A stretch of 64,000 bases of DNA, taken from NCBI RefSeq assembly GCF_003072645.1, contig NZ_CP028897.1, positions 3,299,658 through 3,363,657 on the forward strand, read 5' to 3'. Under the pieces are notes generated by a model. The model made no database searches. It was not told the origin of the DNA and saw nothing but the letters and a program-made list of their open reading frames with translations. The translations under genes were made by a program, and so were the position numbers. Below, one piece after another: positions 39,511 through 49,051 of the stretch; positions within the stretch are counted from its first letter, which is position 1, and each line of letters starts with the position of its first letter. The stretch is from Dongshaea marina. GTDB lineage: Bacteria > Pseudomonadota > Gammaproteobacteria > Enterobacterales > Aeromonadaceae.

Positions 39511-40401
39511 TTACCCTACATTTGGTAGCATCACTGAGTTTGGAGTGGTATTAATCTGTGAACAGGTATCCCCACTGCAGTTAGTGACCTTGAGCTTTTG
39601 CCCCACTTGTGGCTGATTAATATCAAACGAAACAAAGGTCGGACTGGTTAGATACACATGACAGCTACCGGACTGTGGAAAATTAATATCGGCCGAGAGG
39701 TTGGGGTGACTGCTGGTATCTGAATTAATATCTTTTCCACAAACTTGTCCCTCAAGTCCTGCTTTTCCATCTCCTATCTGTAGATGATATACAGAGGTTT
39801 CTATTGGTGTCATTTTCCAGCTCAGCTGTGATACTGATATTTTACAATGAGCCACGGCATTCGAGACCTCATCCGGCGAAATATATACTTGCTTCACCGA
39901 AGATGCAGGATAGGTTGAGTATTTACTGCACATCGCGCTCTGTCCTGTTCCAATCACCACATCCGCTCCTGCTTTCAAGGTGCAAGTCTCAAGCATATCA
40001 ATGGGTGAAAAACTCGGGCACAGAGCATTATCCAGCCGATACTGACGTGTTTCTCCCGAAGGCTTATCAAAGGACCACCATTTACCTAATTTAGAGCCCT
40101 GATAACTACTATTCCAGGCCCGATAAACTGTCGTATCTTCGATGACTTTATAGACCTCTCCCTGACACAGGTTTCCCTCCCCCTCTTTACCTAATGCATC
40201 AGCAGGTACTTTCTGAGTGGGCTCAGATTGAAAGTGCTCCTCAAGGGAGTCAGGAGGTGTTGCAGTCCCTGGGCAATCAGGTGAAGTATTAGCAGCATAC
40301 TGCACCGCTCCCGAGCTCAATTCAGGTTGAATGATATTTTGCTTCGCAGATACGCCAAGAGAAATAAAAAGCATACCGGAAATCACAAATGATTTTCTCA
40401 T
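39511..40401 (-). CDS. Secreted cysteine-rich protein of unknown function
   Basis: 296 residues. A clear signal peptide (RKSFVISGMLFISLGVSA, cut near residue 19-20) then a mature protein with ten cysteines, enough for five disulfides. A central block reads GEVYKVIEDTTVYRAWN, then SKLGKWWSFDKPSG, YRLDNALCPSFSPIDMLETCTLKAGADVVIGTGQSAMC; conserved-looking aromatic and Arg residues suggest a folded enzyme-like domain, but I cannot name it. The C-terminal 100 residues look like a beta-rich domain. No related genes are nearby. The 5' flank is AT-rich. Confidence 0.6.
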   Translation of the reverse strand: MRKSFVISGMLFISLGVSAKQNIIQPELSSGAVQYAANTSPDCPGTATPPDSLEEHFQSEPTQKVPADALGKEGEGNLCQGEVYKVIEDTTVYRAWNSSYQGSKLGKWWSFDKPSGETRQYRLDNALCPSFSPIDMLETCTLKAGADVVIGTGQSAMCSKYSTYPASSVKQVYISPDEVSNAVAHCKISVSQLSWKMTPIETSVYHLQIGDGKAGLEGQVCGKDINSDTSSHPNLSADINFPQSGSCHVYLTSPTFVSFDINQPQVGQKLKVTNCSGDTCSQINTTPNSVMLPNVG

Positions 40402-40705
40402 AAGAAATCCTTTTGAATTAATGCGCCAATAATTGTCACTGTCAAAAGATGTGGCAACAACAATCTAGTCGATACTTATTTGCAAATCACTCATTAAAAC
40501 TTTAACGATACGGTTTTATTTATTAATCTGTTTTATATGTGACAAAAGCTTTCACACACTACTGAAAAGAACCTGAGTTATTAAAAATATATTTGATATC
40601 TATCGGTACACCTCACACAGTCACTTCATATACCCCTTAATATCTCCCTGAGAAAATATTCGTCCGGATTGTTCTACTTTTTATGTTTCTCGAAGCGATA
40701 AACGT
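40402..40705. other. AT-rich intergenic region
   Basis: About 300 bp, clearly more AT-rich than its neighbours, upstream of the secreted protein gene and downstream of gadB. It probably holds the promoter of the secreted protein; no gene is visible. Confidence 0.4.
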
Positions 40706-40733
40706 AAAAAAGCCACCGAGGTAGGCGGTGGCT
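40706..40733 (-). terminator. Rho-independent terminator of gadB
   Basis: On the minus strand AGCCACCG, 7-base loop, CGGTGGCT, then TTTTTTACG, about 40 bp past the gadB stop. Confidence 0.85.
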
Positions 40734-40773
40734 CTATCACTATGCTTCAATCAGGAACGCTTTACATGGATGC

Positions 40774-42192
40774 TTAGCACTTATGCCCTGCCCCATGATG
40801 ATCATGAAGCTTGGGAGCCTTGGCACTCCCGCCATTCTCTTCAAGATATTGACAGGCTTCCAGGATGTGCCGGGTCAGGATCTCGCAGGAGTCTTTATTC
40901 AGATGCGGGCGCACCACGATCCGCAGCATGGCGATCGATTCCGCATTGGCTGGCAGGGTATAGGCAGAAACTACCCAGCCACGCTCTCTGAGCTTGTTGG
41001 AGACATCAAACACATTGTAGCGGGTCACCTTCTCATCCAGCTGGATCGCCACCAGAGGCATCTTCTGCACCCCACCCTGGTTGAGGGCCTTAAACAGGCC
41101 CGACTCCACCAGCTGCTGCTGCAGATATTGCGCATTATCCATTGAGGTCTGCATCAGGCAGGTATAACCCGCCTTGCCCATCCGCAGGAAATTATAATAC
41201 TGGGCCAGGATCATCGAGGTACCACGCGAGAAGTTCAATGTCGCGGTCGGGCTCTCTCCTCCCAGATAGTTCACATAAAAGATCAGCTCTTCGTTAAACA
41301 CCGACTTATCACGGAACAGTACCCAACCGACCCCGGGATAAACCATGCCATATTTATGGCCCGAGGTGTTGATACTCTGGACCTTCTCCAGCCTGAAATC
41401 CCAGGCATAGTCCGGACTGACAAAAGGCGCAATGAAACCGCCGCTGGCACCATCTACATGCAGGGGCACATTCCAACCCTTCTCCTGTTCAAGACGCACC
41501 AGATAATCGTTGATCCCCTGGATATCATCATCTTCACCGGTAAAGGTGCTGCCACAGATCGCCGAGACACAGATGGTGTTTTCATCCACATAGTCATCCA
41601 GCTTGTCAGCGGTCAGGATATAGCAGTCCTTCTCCATCGGAACGATGCGTGCCTCCACATCAAAATAGCGGGCAAATTTTTTCCAGACAATCTGCACATC
41701 CCCACCGAATACAATGTTGGGCTTGTCGGTCGGCTTGCCCTGAGCCTTCATCCTATCCCGCCAGTTCCACTTATGGGCCAGGGCCGCCAACATCACCGCC
41801 TCGGATGAGCCGATCGTCGCGGTACCATAGGGCTCACAGTCGGCGGGCGCATGAAACAGGTTGGCCAGAATGCTCACACAGCGCTGATGGATCTCCTCAG
41901 ACTGGGGATACATATCATGATCGATGAAGTTCTTATGGATATTCTCCATGATGAGCTTTTCCGCCTCCGGCTCCATCGCCGTGGTGACAAAGCTCGACAG
42001 GTTGAGATCCGGGTTAGCATCCATAAACATCTCAGACTTAATAATGTTATAGGCCGCGCGAGAATCCATCCCATCCTCGGGCATTTCATATCGGGGAACT
42101 TCGCAGTTGAAATCGAGAAACCAATCACCACGGGGCGCAAGGTGGCGCTCTTCATGGGTCAGACTCTTCGCATGCTTGGATTTACTTAACAT
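40774..42192 (-). CDS. gadB: Glutamate decarboxylase
   Basis: 472-residue PLP enzyme converting glutamate to GABA while consuming a proton; part of acid resistance. The PLP lysine is in NTSGHKYGMVYPGVGW, and HVDGASGGFIAPF and GSSEAVMLAALAHKW are diagnostic. The N-terminal region that controls membrane association and the C-terminal tail that closes the site at neutral pH in E. coli are both present by length. The partner antiporter GadC is not next to it; an MFS transporter gene lies 55 bp upstream on the same strand. Confidence 0.95.
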   Translation of the reverse strand: MLSKSKHAKSLTHEERHLAPRGDWFLDFNCEVPRYEMPEDGMDSRAAYNIIKSEMFMDANPDLNLSSFVTTAMEPEAEKLIMENIHKNFIDHDMYPQSEEIHQRCVSILANLFHAPADCEPYGTATIGSSEAVMLAALAHKWNWRDRMKAQGKPTDKPNIVFGGDVQIVWKKFARYFDVEARIVPMEKDCYILTADKLDDYVDENTICVSAICGSTFTGEDDDIQGINDYLVRLEQEKGWNVPLHVDGASGGFIAPFVSPDYAWDFRLEKVQSINTSGHKYGMVYPGVGWVLFRDKSVFNEELIFYVNYLGGESPTATLNFSRGTSMILAQYYNFLRMGKAGYTCLMQTSMDNAQYLQQQLVESGLFKALNQGGVQKMPLVAIQLDEKVTRYNVFDVSNKLRERGWVVSAYTLPANAESIAMLRIVVRPHLNKDSCEILTRHILEACQYLEENGGSAKAPKLHDHHGAGHKC

Positions 42193-42247
42193 TATTCACT
42201 CCTTGTCAATCATCAGACGTGAGCAAGGGTTAGAGCGATGAGCCCCA

Positions 42248-43536
42248 TTAGCTGGGGACGCTACACTCTTGCTCACTATGAATATCTCTGGCGTGGGTCT
42301 CCTTCAGGCACAGAGCAGCCAGAGTCGCAACGCCCATGCACAGGGTCACCATGCTCAGGGCGATCAGATAACTATGTTGATCGGGTCCATGGGAGGGGGC
42401 AATCCTGTCCAATACCCAGCCGATCGCAGGTTGAGAAGCGGCGCTCCCCCCAATAAGCCAGGTATTCACGAACCCAAGAGAGATCCCCGCCGAATTGGGG
42501 GGACGGATATCATGGCCATAGGCATAGGCCAGAACATTACCACTGGCAAAAAAGCCCAACAGGATCAGCAGAATCTTCATCTGCCATAGCGCCAGGGATG
42601 GAATATAGAGCATGGCGGCGATCATCAGCGCCGAAAGCAGAGCGCACCCCAGCATCGGCAGCTTGCGCAAGCCAATCTTGTCCGACAACCAGCCGATGAT
42701 AAAACTACCGGCAATCCCCCGACAAACAGCAGGGAGTTCACCCCGGCCGCATCGACCGCCGACAATTGATAGCGTTCGGCAATATAGCTGACACCCCACA
42801 GAGCGCCGACGGCCGCAAACGCGGTATTAATGGTTGCGGCATAAATCCCGATCAGCCAGAACTCTTTAATCGCAAACACATGCTTAAGATCCTGCCAGCT
42901 TTTTTGTAATCCGCGGCTGGCTGAGGGTTCAGTTCTCTTCCCGGAAACCGGTCCCGGCTTATTGCGCACCACCAGCAAGATAAGGAGAGTGAGCAAGGCT
43001 CCGATACCGGCTAAGCACTCGATCGTGGTTCGCCATCCCAGGGTTTGAGTCACGTACGCCAAAGGAGCCTGGGCTACGATCGCCCCTATCATCCCAACCA
43101 TATTGGTCAATCCGGTCAGGGTGGCAAACAACCGGCTATCGAACCAGTTTGAAACCAGCTTCAGGCAGGAGACAAAAGAGAAGGCGGCTCCGGCCCCGAT
43201 AAAAAGCCGCATCAGGATCATTGCGTAGGCCTGGGTGGAAAAAGAGAAGGCAACACAACCCAGGGTTGCGACAATCGCCGCGATAAACAACGGCCATTTA
43301 GGACCAAAGTGATCGACTATGAGGCCTATCGGGATCTGCAGCAGGGCATAGGAGAGAAAGTAAACCGAGGCGATGACTCCCACCATCTCGGCATTGATAT
43401 GAAGATAGGATTCGAGATCCTGACTGATGACCCCGGGGACCACCTGGTTCATGTAATCAAACAGAAAATAGCAAGCTCCAATCCCCCAGATCACCCAGGG
43501 GAGAAGTTTGCGAACTGCCGGTTTTGCTTCATCCAT
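42248..43536 (-). CDS. MFS transporter upstream of gadB (frameshifted as given)
   Basis: The N-terminal frame from ATG 43536 covers about eight helices to LLFVG. The C-terminal frame takes over with GIAGSFIIGWLSDKIGLRKLP and ends at 42248. One more base in the C5 run at 42716-42720 gives LLFVGGIAGSFI and about 429 residues, a normal MFS length. The DYMNQVVPGVISQDLESYL first loop and the GLIVDHFGPKWPLF motif A resemble MFS transporters of intracellular and aquatic gammaproteobacteria. Likely co-transcribed with gadB; exchange of glutamate and GABA is a guess from position only. Confidence 0.85.
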
Positions 43537-43790
43537 TGAACCTGTCACTCCCTCGCAGACATGCCATCACGCAGGGTCACCATGATGGCACACCCTCGCG
43601 ATGCTGCAAATCATATTTTCTGTGGAAGTAAAGTAAAATCGAAACGACAGAACTGGTCTAAAGCGTGGATCCTGGCGGCGCATATTCTATCAAGCTTGTA
43701 GGCAGGCTTGTGTGATCTGTGTTACCCTTCTGTTACCACTTGAACTTACTATCGATACTGTAAATACCCAGTTTTACAGGCCCCCATTTC

Positions 43791-44036
43791 ATGGCATATG
43801 GAAAACCAAGCTTGAAAAATCGATTTGTTCACCTGACCCGACGCCAACTCAAGCGTCACCAGAAATTGAAACTTTCCCGTCGCAAGCACCTGACCCGTCA
43901 CCATTGGGCCAATGGCTACCAGATCACTGACTCATCCCCCTTGCAGGAGCAGCTTTTTTGCGTCTGTGATGATGACAGTGTAGGGAACGCTTCAGAGTAC
44001 CATTCATGGAAGATGCCGATCACTAAGTCTTCCTGA
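43791..44036 (+). CDS. Small basic hypothetical protein
   Basis: 81 residues, strongly basic in its first half (RFVHLTRRQLKRHQKLKLSRRKHLTRHHW) and acidic later (CDDDSVG). It is followed at once by a good terminator, which supports a real transcription unit, but only a weak ribosome site is seen. The basic half suggests nucleic-acid or ribosome contact. No family recognised. Confidence 0.45.
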   Translation: MAYGKPSLKNRFVHLTRRQLKRHQKLKLSRRKHLTRHHWANGYQITDSSPLQEQLFCVCDDDSVGNASEYHSWKMPITKSS

Positions 44037-44042
44037 ACTCGC

Positions 44043-44068
44043 AAAAGGCCTGCCTGCAGGCCTTTTTC
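44043..44068 (+). terminator. Rho-independent terminator
   Basis: AAAAGGCCTGC-CT-GCAGGCCTTTTT, symmetric, directly after the small basic gene and before the convergent marC-like gene. Confidence 0.88.
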
Positions 44069-44082
44069 GTATCTTGCCGCCG

Positions 44083-44691
44083 TCAGCTCCAGCCCGGCAC
44101 ACCCAGAGCACTCAGTAATACCTCGATAGACAGAGCCGCCAGAATCATCCCCATCACCCGAATAAGGATTGCTGCACCATTTTGCCCTATGACTTTGAGA
44201 ATCGGCGCGGCCGCCAGCATCAACAAAAAGGTGATGGCCAGCACCCCAAGCAGGATCAGGGTGGTTCCCGCCTGAACCGGGATCGAATAAAGGTGATTAT
44301 CGGTCAATACAATCACCGCCATGATTGCTCCGGGACTGGCGATTGAGGGGACCGCCAGCGGAAATACCGCCAGATCATGATCCGTCTCAGTCTGCTCCTT
44401 CTTGCCCCCCGGGTTGCCAAAGATCATCTGCAACCCAAACAGAAAGAGGATGATGCCACCGGCGACCTGGAGGGATATCAGCTTCACCCCCATGGCGGTC
44501 AGCAGCACCTGACCGATCACCACGGCTCCCACCAAAATGATCGCTGAGTAGCAGATCGCCTTAAAGGCGATCCGCCGCTGCTGACGGCCGGAGAGTCCGG
44601 CGGTCAGGCCGGCAAAAATTGAGAGGGTCCCCACGGGATCTATGGTCGCCAGTAGCATGATCCCATCCCGGATAAACTTCTCGGCTAACAT
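44083..44691 (-). CDS. MarC-family (UPF0056) inner membrane protein
   Basis: 202 residues with six hydrophobic helices. The ATIDPVGTLSIFAGLT first segment and FPLAVPSIASPGAI are MarC-family hallmarks. The transported substrate is unknown; marC itself was once but is no longer tied to antibiotic resistance. 22 bp downstream of the YaeR-like gene on the same strand. Confidence 0.88.
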   Translation of the reverse strand: MLAEKFIRDGIMLLATIDPVGTLSIFAGLTAGLSGRQQRRIAFKAICYSAIILVGAVVIGQVLLTAMGVKLISLQVAGGIILFLFGLQMIFGNPGGKKEQTETDHDLAVFPLAVPSIASPGAIMAVIVLTDNHLYSIPVQAGTTLILLGVLAITFLLMLAAAPILKVIGQNGAAILIRVMGMILAALSIEVLLSALGVPGWS

Positions 44692-44713
44692 ATCCCTCCC
44701 TGGTTAAATTAGG

Positions 44714-45100
44714 CTATTCCTCGTAAAGCTCAAGCGGTAACTGGTCCGGATCCCGGAAAAAGCAAAAACGCTTGCCGGTAAACTCATCAACCCGGATCGG
44801 CTCAACCTCTATTCCCTGCTGCTTCAGGCTCTCAGTCGCGGCATCAAGATCATCGACGGCGAAGGCAAGATGGCGCAGTCCAGCAGCCTCAGGCCCATTG
44901 ATCCGTCTGGGCGGATCAGGAAATGAAAACAGCTCAATCTGGTAGTCTCCGGACAGAGCCAGATCCAGTTTATATGAGTCGCGCTCGGCTCGATAATTCT
45001 CAGCAAGGATCTCGAGTCCCAGAATATCACAATAAAACGCCTTAGAGCGTTGGTAATCAGAGGCGATGATCGCCACATGATGGATTTTTTTTAACTGCAT
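44714..45100 (-). CDS. gloA2: VOC-family protein YaeR (glyoxalase-like)
   Basis: 128 residues from ATG 45100 (a GTG one codon earlier is possible). Very close in sequence pattern to E. coli YaeR: HHVAIIASDYQRSKAFYCDILG, IELFSFPDPP, GLRHLAFAVDD, FRDPDQLPLELYE. Metal ligands of the VOC fold (H, E, H, E) are in place. Possibly a minor glyoxalase; the true substrate is uncertain. Confidence 0.9.
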   Translation of the reverse strand: MQLKKIHHVAIIASDYQRSKAFYCDILGLEILAENYRAERDSYKLDLALSGDYQIELFSFPDPPRRINGPEAAGLRHLAFAVDDLDAATESLKQQGIEVEPIRVDEFTGKRFCFFRDPDQLPLELYEE

Positions 45101-45122
45101 CACAGCTCCAGATAAAAGGTGA

Positions 45123-45868
45123 TTAGCGATCCGGCTGAGCCTTGAGTGACTGTCCGGTCACCCCGACACTATCAGCCCCAGCAGATAAAGGTATGTTGGC
45201 ATAATATCCAGCGGAGTACGCAGGGTTTGCGGGTCCTCATCAGGCTTTGCCGAGGCTCGCATCCCGGTTCGGGTCGCTCCCGGGTTAATACAGTTCACCC
45301 GTATCGATTCACTGGCAAGCTCCTCGGCCCAGGTCTGCATCATCCCTTCGGTCGCAAACTTAGAGATGGCATAGGTCCCCCACAAGGCTCTGCCCTGCTG
45401 TCCTACCCCGGATGAGGTAAAGATCAGTGAAGCGCTATTAGCCTTTCTCATTAAGGGTAACAAAGCCTGGGTCAGCAGAAACTGAGATTTAAGATTTACC
45501 TGCATCAGCAGATCCCACTGCTGCTCCGAAGTATCCTCCAGGAGGATAAGCTCCCCCAAAACCCCCGCATTATGCAGCAAACCATCCAGGCGGGGGATCC
45601 GATGCATCAGCCGTTCAGCAAGCTGCTGACAAATCTCGGGGGTTGCCAGGGAGAAATCGATCAGCTCGTAGATGACCTCAAGCCCATAAGCTTGGGAAAG
45701 CTCTTGAGCCAATGCCTCAAGCTTAGCTGCAGAGCGTCCCAGCAGTACCGGGATCCCATCTGCTTCACGCACAGAAAATGCCAGCTGGCGACCGATCCCC
45801 TCGGTGGGGCCGGTGATCCCGATATAACGATTGGCTAACAGCTTGGGAGGGATCTGGTAATCGTGCAT
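45123..45868 (-). CDS. yciK: SDR-family oxidoreductase YciK (C-terminal frameshift as given)
   Basis: Short-chain dehydrogenase with GITGPTEGIGR for NAD(P), NAG in LHNAGVLGE and the catalytic Ser-Tyr-Lys (FTSSGVGQQG..WGTYAISKFA). As given the frame runs off after YLYLLG into a stop at 45158. Adding one base to the C4 run at 45176-45179 gives LLGADSVGVTGQSLKAQPDR and a stop at 45123, the usual YciK ending, for about 248 residues. Orthologue function is unproven. Divergent from the lipoprotein gene. Confidence 0.88.
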
Positions 45869-46035
45869 CTGTTACTCCTCTAAAGGCGGGCTCAACTAAC
45901 CCAAATGGAGACACATTGTACTGAATGCCCCGCAGCAGCAACAGTGTACCGGTTAATAAATTGTTGTGATTGGCAGTTGTTCTTCTCCATGGGACAATAG
46001 TCAGCCCTGCTTCAGCTTTCAATTAGGATCGATTG

Positions 46036-47034
46036 ATGGTTTATCGCCTGTTACGCGCCGTGGCGCTTTGTACTCTGCTCTCACTACTGGCGGCCTGTGC
46101 CACAGTCCCTCCTCCACCGACCCCAAATCAATACGGATTTCAGATCAAGCCTCTGGAACAGCCAGTCACAAATCAAAGCTACCAGCTTCTCAAGATGCAG
46201 CTGCCGCTGGGCCATGGTCTGAATCCGACCCTGGATCTGTTTATGATTGAGCAAGACCATGACTCCAAACAGTCGATCGCCAAGCGGACTCAGCTCTACT
46301 GGAACAAGGTTCAGGCGAAGGGGATCCAAATAAGCCGCAGTAAAGTAATGAAAGAGCTACCAAACTCAGTGCTGATGAGCTTTGATGCCACCTCGGGCAC
46401 CCAGCCGTTTCGTGGTTTTGTACGGGGTGTTCAGCGCGGCGATAACCTGTATATCCTAATGGTCATGGCCACAGCCCGCCAGTGGCAACACTATGGAAAG
46501 ACACTGCTCAAGAGCTTCAATAGCTTTAGCCCAGGTGAAAGCGCTCCTCCGCAATCCGGACAACTGGTGTTTAACAAGAGTAAATTTAGCATCCTGCCAT
46601 TGGGGGAAGCGGGGGAAATGCAGCGTTTCTCTCCGCTGTTAGCCATGTACCTCCCCCACCCGGATGAGTTCAGTTCAAGTAGCTCCCTGGTGGTTCAGGG
46701 GATCAAGACCCCACAAAGTTATGCCGATGCCCTGGTCAGTGAGCCGGTCAAAGTCCGCGACAGGGTGAGTCAAACCATTGAGCAACAACTGACTCAGCTG
46801 GCACAGCAACAACAAGCAAAACTCGGTAAGTTCACTCTCACCAACCTCAATGACCATAGCTTTACCCTGAGTTATCAGCAAACGCGCCAGGGAATCACCA
46901 CTCACTACTATCTCAAGATGGTGATCAGCTACTTCAGAATGTATATGGCAACTGCCAGTGCTACTGACACCCACTGGCCCACTGAGCAGCAGCAGATCAA
47001 AGCCAGTGTGGATAGCCTGATGATGCAAGGCTAA
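46036..47034 (+). CDS. Putative lipoprotein of unknown function
   Basis: 332 residues from ATG 46036 with AGGATC upstream. A lipoprotein signal ends in LLAAC with Cys at residue 21, followed by a Pro-rich spacer (TVPPPPTPN). The rest has two similar-looking halves, each with a hydrophilic alpha/beta pattern (QLPLGHGLNPTLDLFM and FSILPLGEAGEMQRFSPLLAMYLP). Not Asp at +2, so outer-membrane sorting is expected. No family named. Confidence 0.7.
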   Translation: MVYRLLRAVALCTLLSLLAACATVPPPPTPNQYGFQIKPLEQPVTNQSYQLLKMQLPLGHGLNPTLDLFMIEQDHDSKQSIAKRTQLYWNKVQAKGIQISRSKVMKELPNSVLMSFDATSGTQPFRGFVRGVQRGDNLYILMVMATARQWQHYGKTLLKSFNSFSPGESAPPQSGQLVFNKSKFSILPLGEAGEMQRFSPLLAMYLPHPDEFSSSSSLVVQGIKTPQSYADALVSEPVKVRDRVSQTIEQQLTQLAQQQQAKLGKFTLTNLNDHSFTLSYQQTRQGITTHYYLKMVISYFRMYMATASATDTHWPTEQQQIKASVDSLMMQG

Positions 47035-47060
47035 ACGCTCGCAAGCCTCACCACAGACAG

Positions 47061-47095
47061 CAAGCGGGCCGCCTTCAGGTGGCCCGCTTGTTTTC
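47061..47095 (+). terminator. Rho-independent terminator after the lipoprotein gene
   Basis: CAAGCGGGCCGCC-TTCA-GGTGGCCCGCTTG followed by TTTTC. It may also end the convergent comFB-like gene, whose stop is at 47109. Confidence 0.85.
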
Positions 47096-47108
47096 ATCCG
47101 ACCGGGGA

Positions 47109-47393
47109 TCAGTCTCTGTCGCGCTGCTCCTGACGCTTATCATCCACCAGTTGTGCCCGGGCCTTCTCAACAGCCTCGGCCACCTTGGCCTGCATCATCA
47201 GAAAATCCTCATCACTCAGATGAGAAAAAGCATCGACATCATCGCGAATATAACGCGGGGTAAGGATATTCAGGGTAATGCAGCACAGATCCGCCAGATA
47301 CTCCGGATCTTTGATCTCATCAAGCTCAATATCATGCACATGCTGAACCACCAACTGTTCATATAGGTTATGAATATCAACATCTAGCTTCAT
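47109..47393 (-). CDS. ComFB-like late competence protein
   Basis: 94 residues. The LYEQLVVQHV opening, LADLCCITLNILTPRYIRDDVDAF core and a charged C-terminal helix fit the ComFB family. Members in cyanobacteria and other phyla bind cyclic dinucleotides, and in Bacillus the gene lies in the comF operon, but its role in gammaproteobacteria is unproven. Divergent from uppP. Confidence 0.75.
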   Translation of the reverse strand: MKLDVDIHNLYEQLVVQHVHDIELDEIKDPEYLADLCCITLNILTPRYIRDDVDAFSHLSDEDFLMMQAKVAEAVEKARAQLVDDKRQEQRDRD

Positions 47394-47579
47394 GGTGAGG
47401 ACTCCTAAGACGCTTACCTAAAGAATAGCCTGAGATAGACCCGTTCGCTCCCGAACTACTGCATTTACCAGCATCTGACACTCTATACACCCGGCATGAT
47501 TGTCTGCTATGTTTTGCTCTGCACAGCCCACTTAGGGCGTTATGTAACCCCTACTCAATCAGGATATGAAGGATCGTCT

Positions 47580-48380
47580 ATGGGCCACTTTGAGGCATTT
47601 TCGTTAGCGTTGATTCAGGGATTGACCGAGTTTCTTCCCATCTCAAGCTCCGCCCACCTGATCCTGCCCTCACAGCTTCTTGGGTGGGAAGATCAGGGGC
47701 TGGCCTTTGATGTAGCCGTTCACCTGGGTACCCTACTGGCTGTCATTCTCTATTTTCGAAAAGAACTCATCATCCTGCTCAAGGCCTGGCTGGGATCCAT
47801 TTTTAAGAGACAGCACAACCAGGACTCACGACTTGCCTGGATGATAGTGCTGGCCACCATCCCTGCCTGTATATTTGGTCTGCTGATGAAGGATATCATT
47901 GAGCTCTATTTGCGCTCAGCCTGGGTAATCGCCGCCACCACTATAGTGTTTGGACTCCTGCTATGGTGGGCCGATAAAAAGGGCAGCCGCAGTAAAGATG
48001 AGCATCAGGTCTGCTGGAAGCAGGCTCTCTATATAGGGATTGCCCAAGCACTGGCCGTGATCCCCGGCACCTCACGCTCCGGGATCACCATGACTGCCGG
48101 CCTGCAACTGGGGCTGACCCGGGAGGCGGCGGCACGCTTTTCATTTTTGATGTCGATTCCGATCATCTTGCTGGCCGGAAGCTACCTTGGCCTTAAACTC
48201 TTTACCCAGGCTGCTCCCATCAACTACTCCTTTTTTGGCATCGGGATGTTGGTCTCATTTGTCAGCGCCTACGCCTGTATCCATCTCTTTTTGAAATGGG
48301 TGACCCGGGTGGGAATGCTGCCCTTTGTGATCTATCGATTGCTGCTGGGAGCTGGACTGGTGGTGTTTTTGCTGATCTGA
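47580..48380 (+). CDS. uppP: Undecaprenyl-diphosphate phosphatase UppP (BacA)
   Basis: 266 residues from ATG 47580 with AAGGA upstream. Recycles undecaprenyl pyrophosphate to the monophosphate carrier used for peptidoglycan and other envelope sugars; over-expression gives bacitracin resistance in relatives. The two inverted motifs are [16 protein letters not shown] (residues 13-28) and [15 protein letters not shown]. About eight membrane helices. Confidence 0.95.
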   Translation: MGHFEAFSLALIQGLTEFLPISSSAHLILPSQLLGWEDQGLAFDVAVHLGTLLAVILYFRKELIILLKAWLGSIFKRQHNQDSRLAWMIVLATIPACIFGLLMKDIIELYLRSAWVIAATTIVFGLLLWWADKKGSRSKDEHQVCWKQALYIGIAQALAVIPGTSRSGITMTAGLQLGLTREAAARFSFLMSIPIILLAGSYLGLKLFTQAAPINYSFFGIGMLVSFVSAYACIHLFLKWVTRVGMLPFVIYRLLLGAGLVVFLLI

Positions 48381-48448
48381 GGATTATCGGCAAGTGCAGA
48401 GCAAGGCGGACACGCCTTGGCGGAAAATACTGTGGCAGAGATTCAGGG

Positions 48449-49051
48449 TTACTTCTGAAGCTGAGCTAGCAGCTGCTCCAGTACATCCTTAGTAAAGCGC
48501 TGCATCGCCTGCTCATGATAGATCTCACTGGTCGAATAGATGAGCTGCTTGAGATGCTCCTTGGTATCCTCAATCGCCTTCATATCCCGATAACAGCGCA
48601 GCGCGGTATAGATGGAGACAATCAACCTTTCCGCAGTCAGCTCAGATTTTTGCTTGTAGTCATTGATATCGTAGTGGATCACTGTATCCACCTCGGGGGT
48701 GATCCCGGGCTGACCGGTACGCAGTATGATCCGGGTTAATCTGTTATTGAGATCTTCACGGGTATATCGGGCAACCTCCAGCCCCTCATGTTCGGTTTCC
48801 ATCACCACATCCAACAAGATTAAGGCGATGTCGGAGTGTTGCCTGAGAAGCTCACGGGCCTCTTGTCCAGAGTTTGCCTCTAACAGCTCAAGCCCCTTAC
48901 CGAAAAACACCTTATTTTTAATCACCATCCGGGTAAGGTGGTGAATATCAACCTCATCATCGACCACCAGGATCTTCCAGCGCTCATCAGTATCGCTCTG
49001 GGCAGAGCTATCACTCATCTTGTCAGTGGGTGAGATATCATCATCGACCAT
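48449..49051 (-). CDS. Response regulator receiver protein, DUF3369-linked type, short
   Basis: 200 residues. Receiver domain about 26-150 with VVDDE (acidic pair), phospho-acceptor D81 (LILLDVVMETE), Thr in LRTGQPG and Lys in YKQKSEL. The downstream helix (SIYTALRCYRDMKAIEDTKEHLKQLIYSTSEIY) matches the start of DUF3369, which in larger proteins continues into output domains such as HD-GYP or GGDEF. Here the protein stops shortly after, so it may be a stand-alone regulator acting through protein contacts. No kinase gene is adjacent. Confidence 0.85.
   Translation of the reverse strand: MVDDDISPTDKMSDSSAQSDTDERWKILVVDDEVDIHHLTRMVIKNKVFFGKGLELLEANSGQEARELLRQHSDIALILLDVVMETEHEGLEVARYTREDLNNRLTRIILRTGQPGITPEVDTVIHYDINDYKQKSELTAERLIVSIYTALRCYRDMKAIEDTKEHLKQLIYSTSEIYHEQAMQRFTKDVLEQLLAQLQK

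Noticed and set aside
40535-40560. CRP-like TGTGA...TCACA near 40540
   Set aside because: The half-sites are 9 bp apart, not 6, and no suitable promoter is adjacent.
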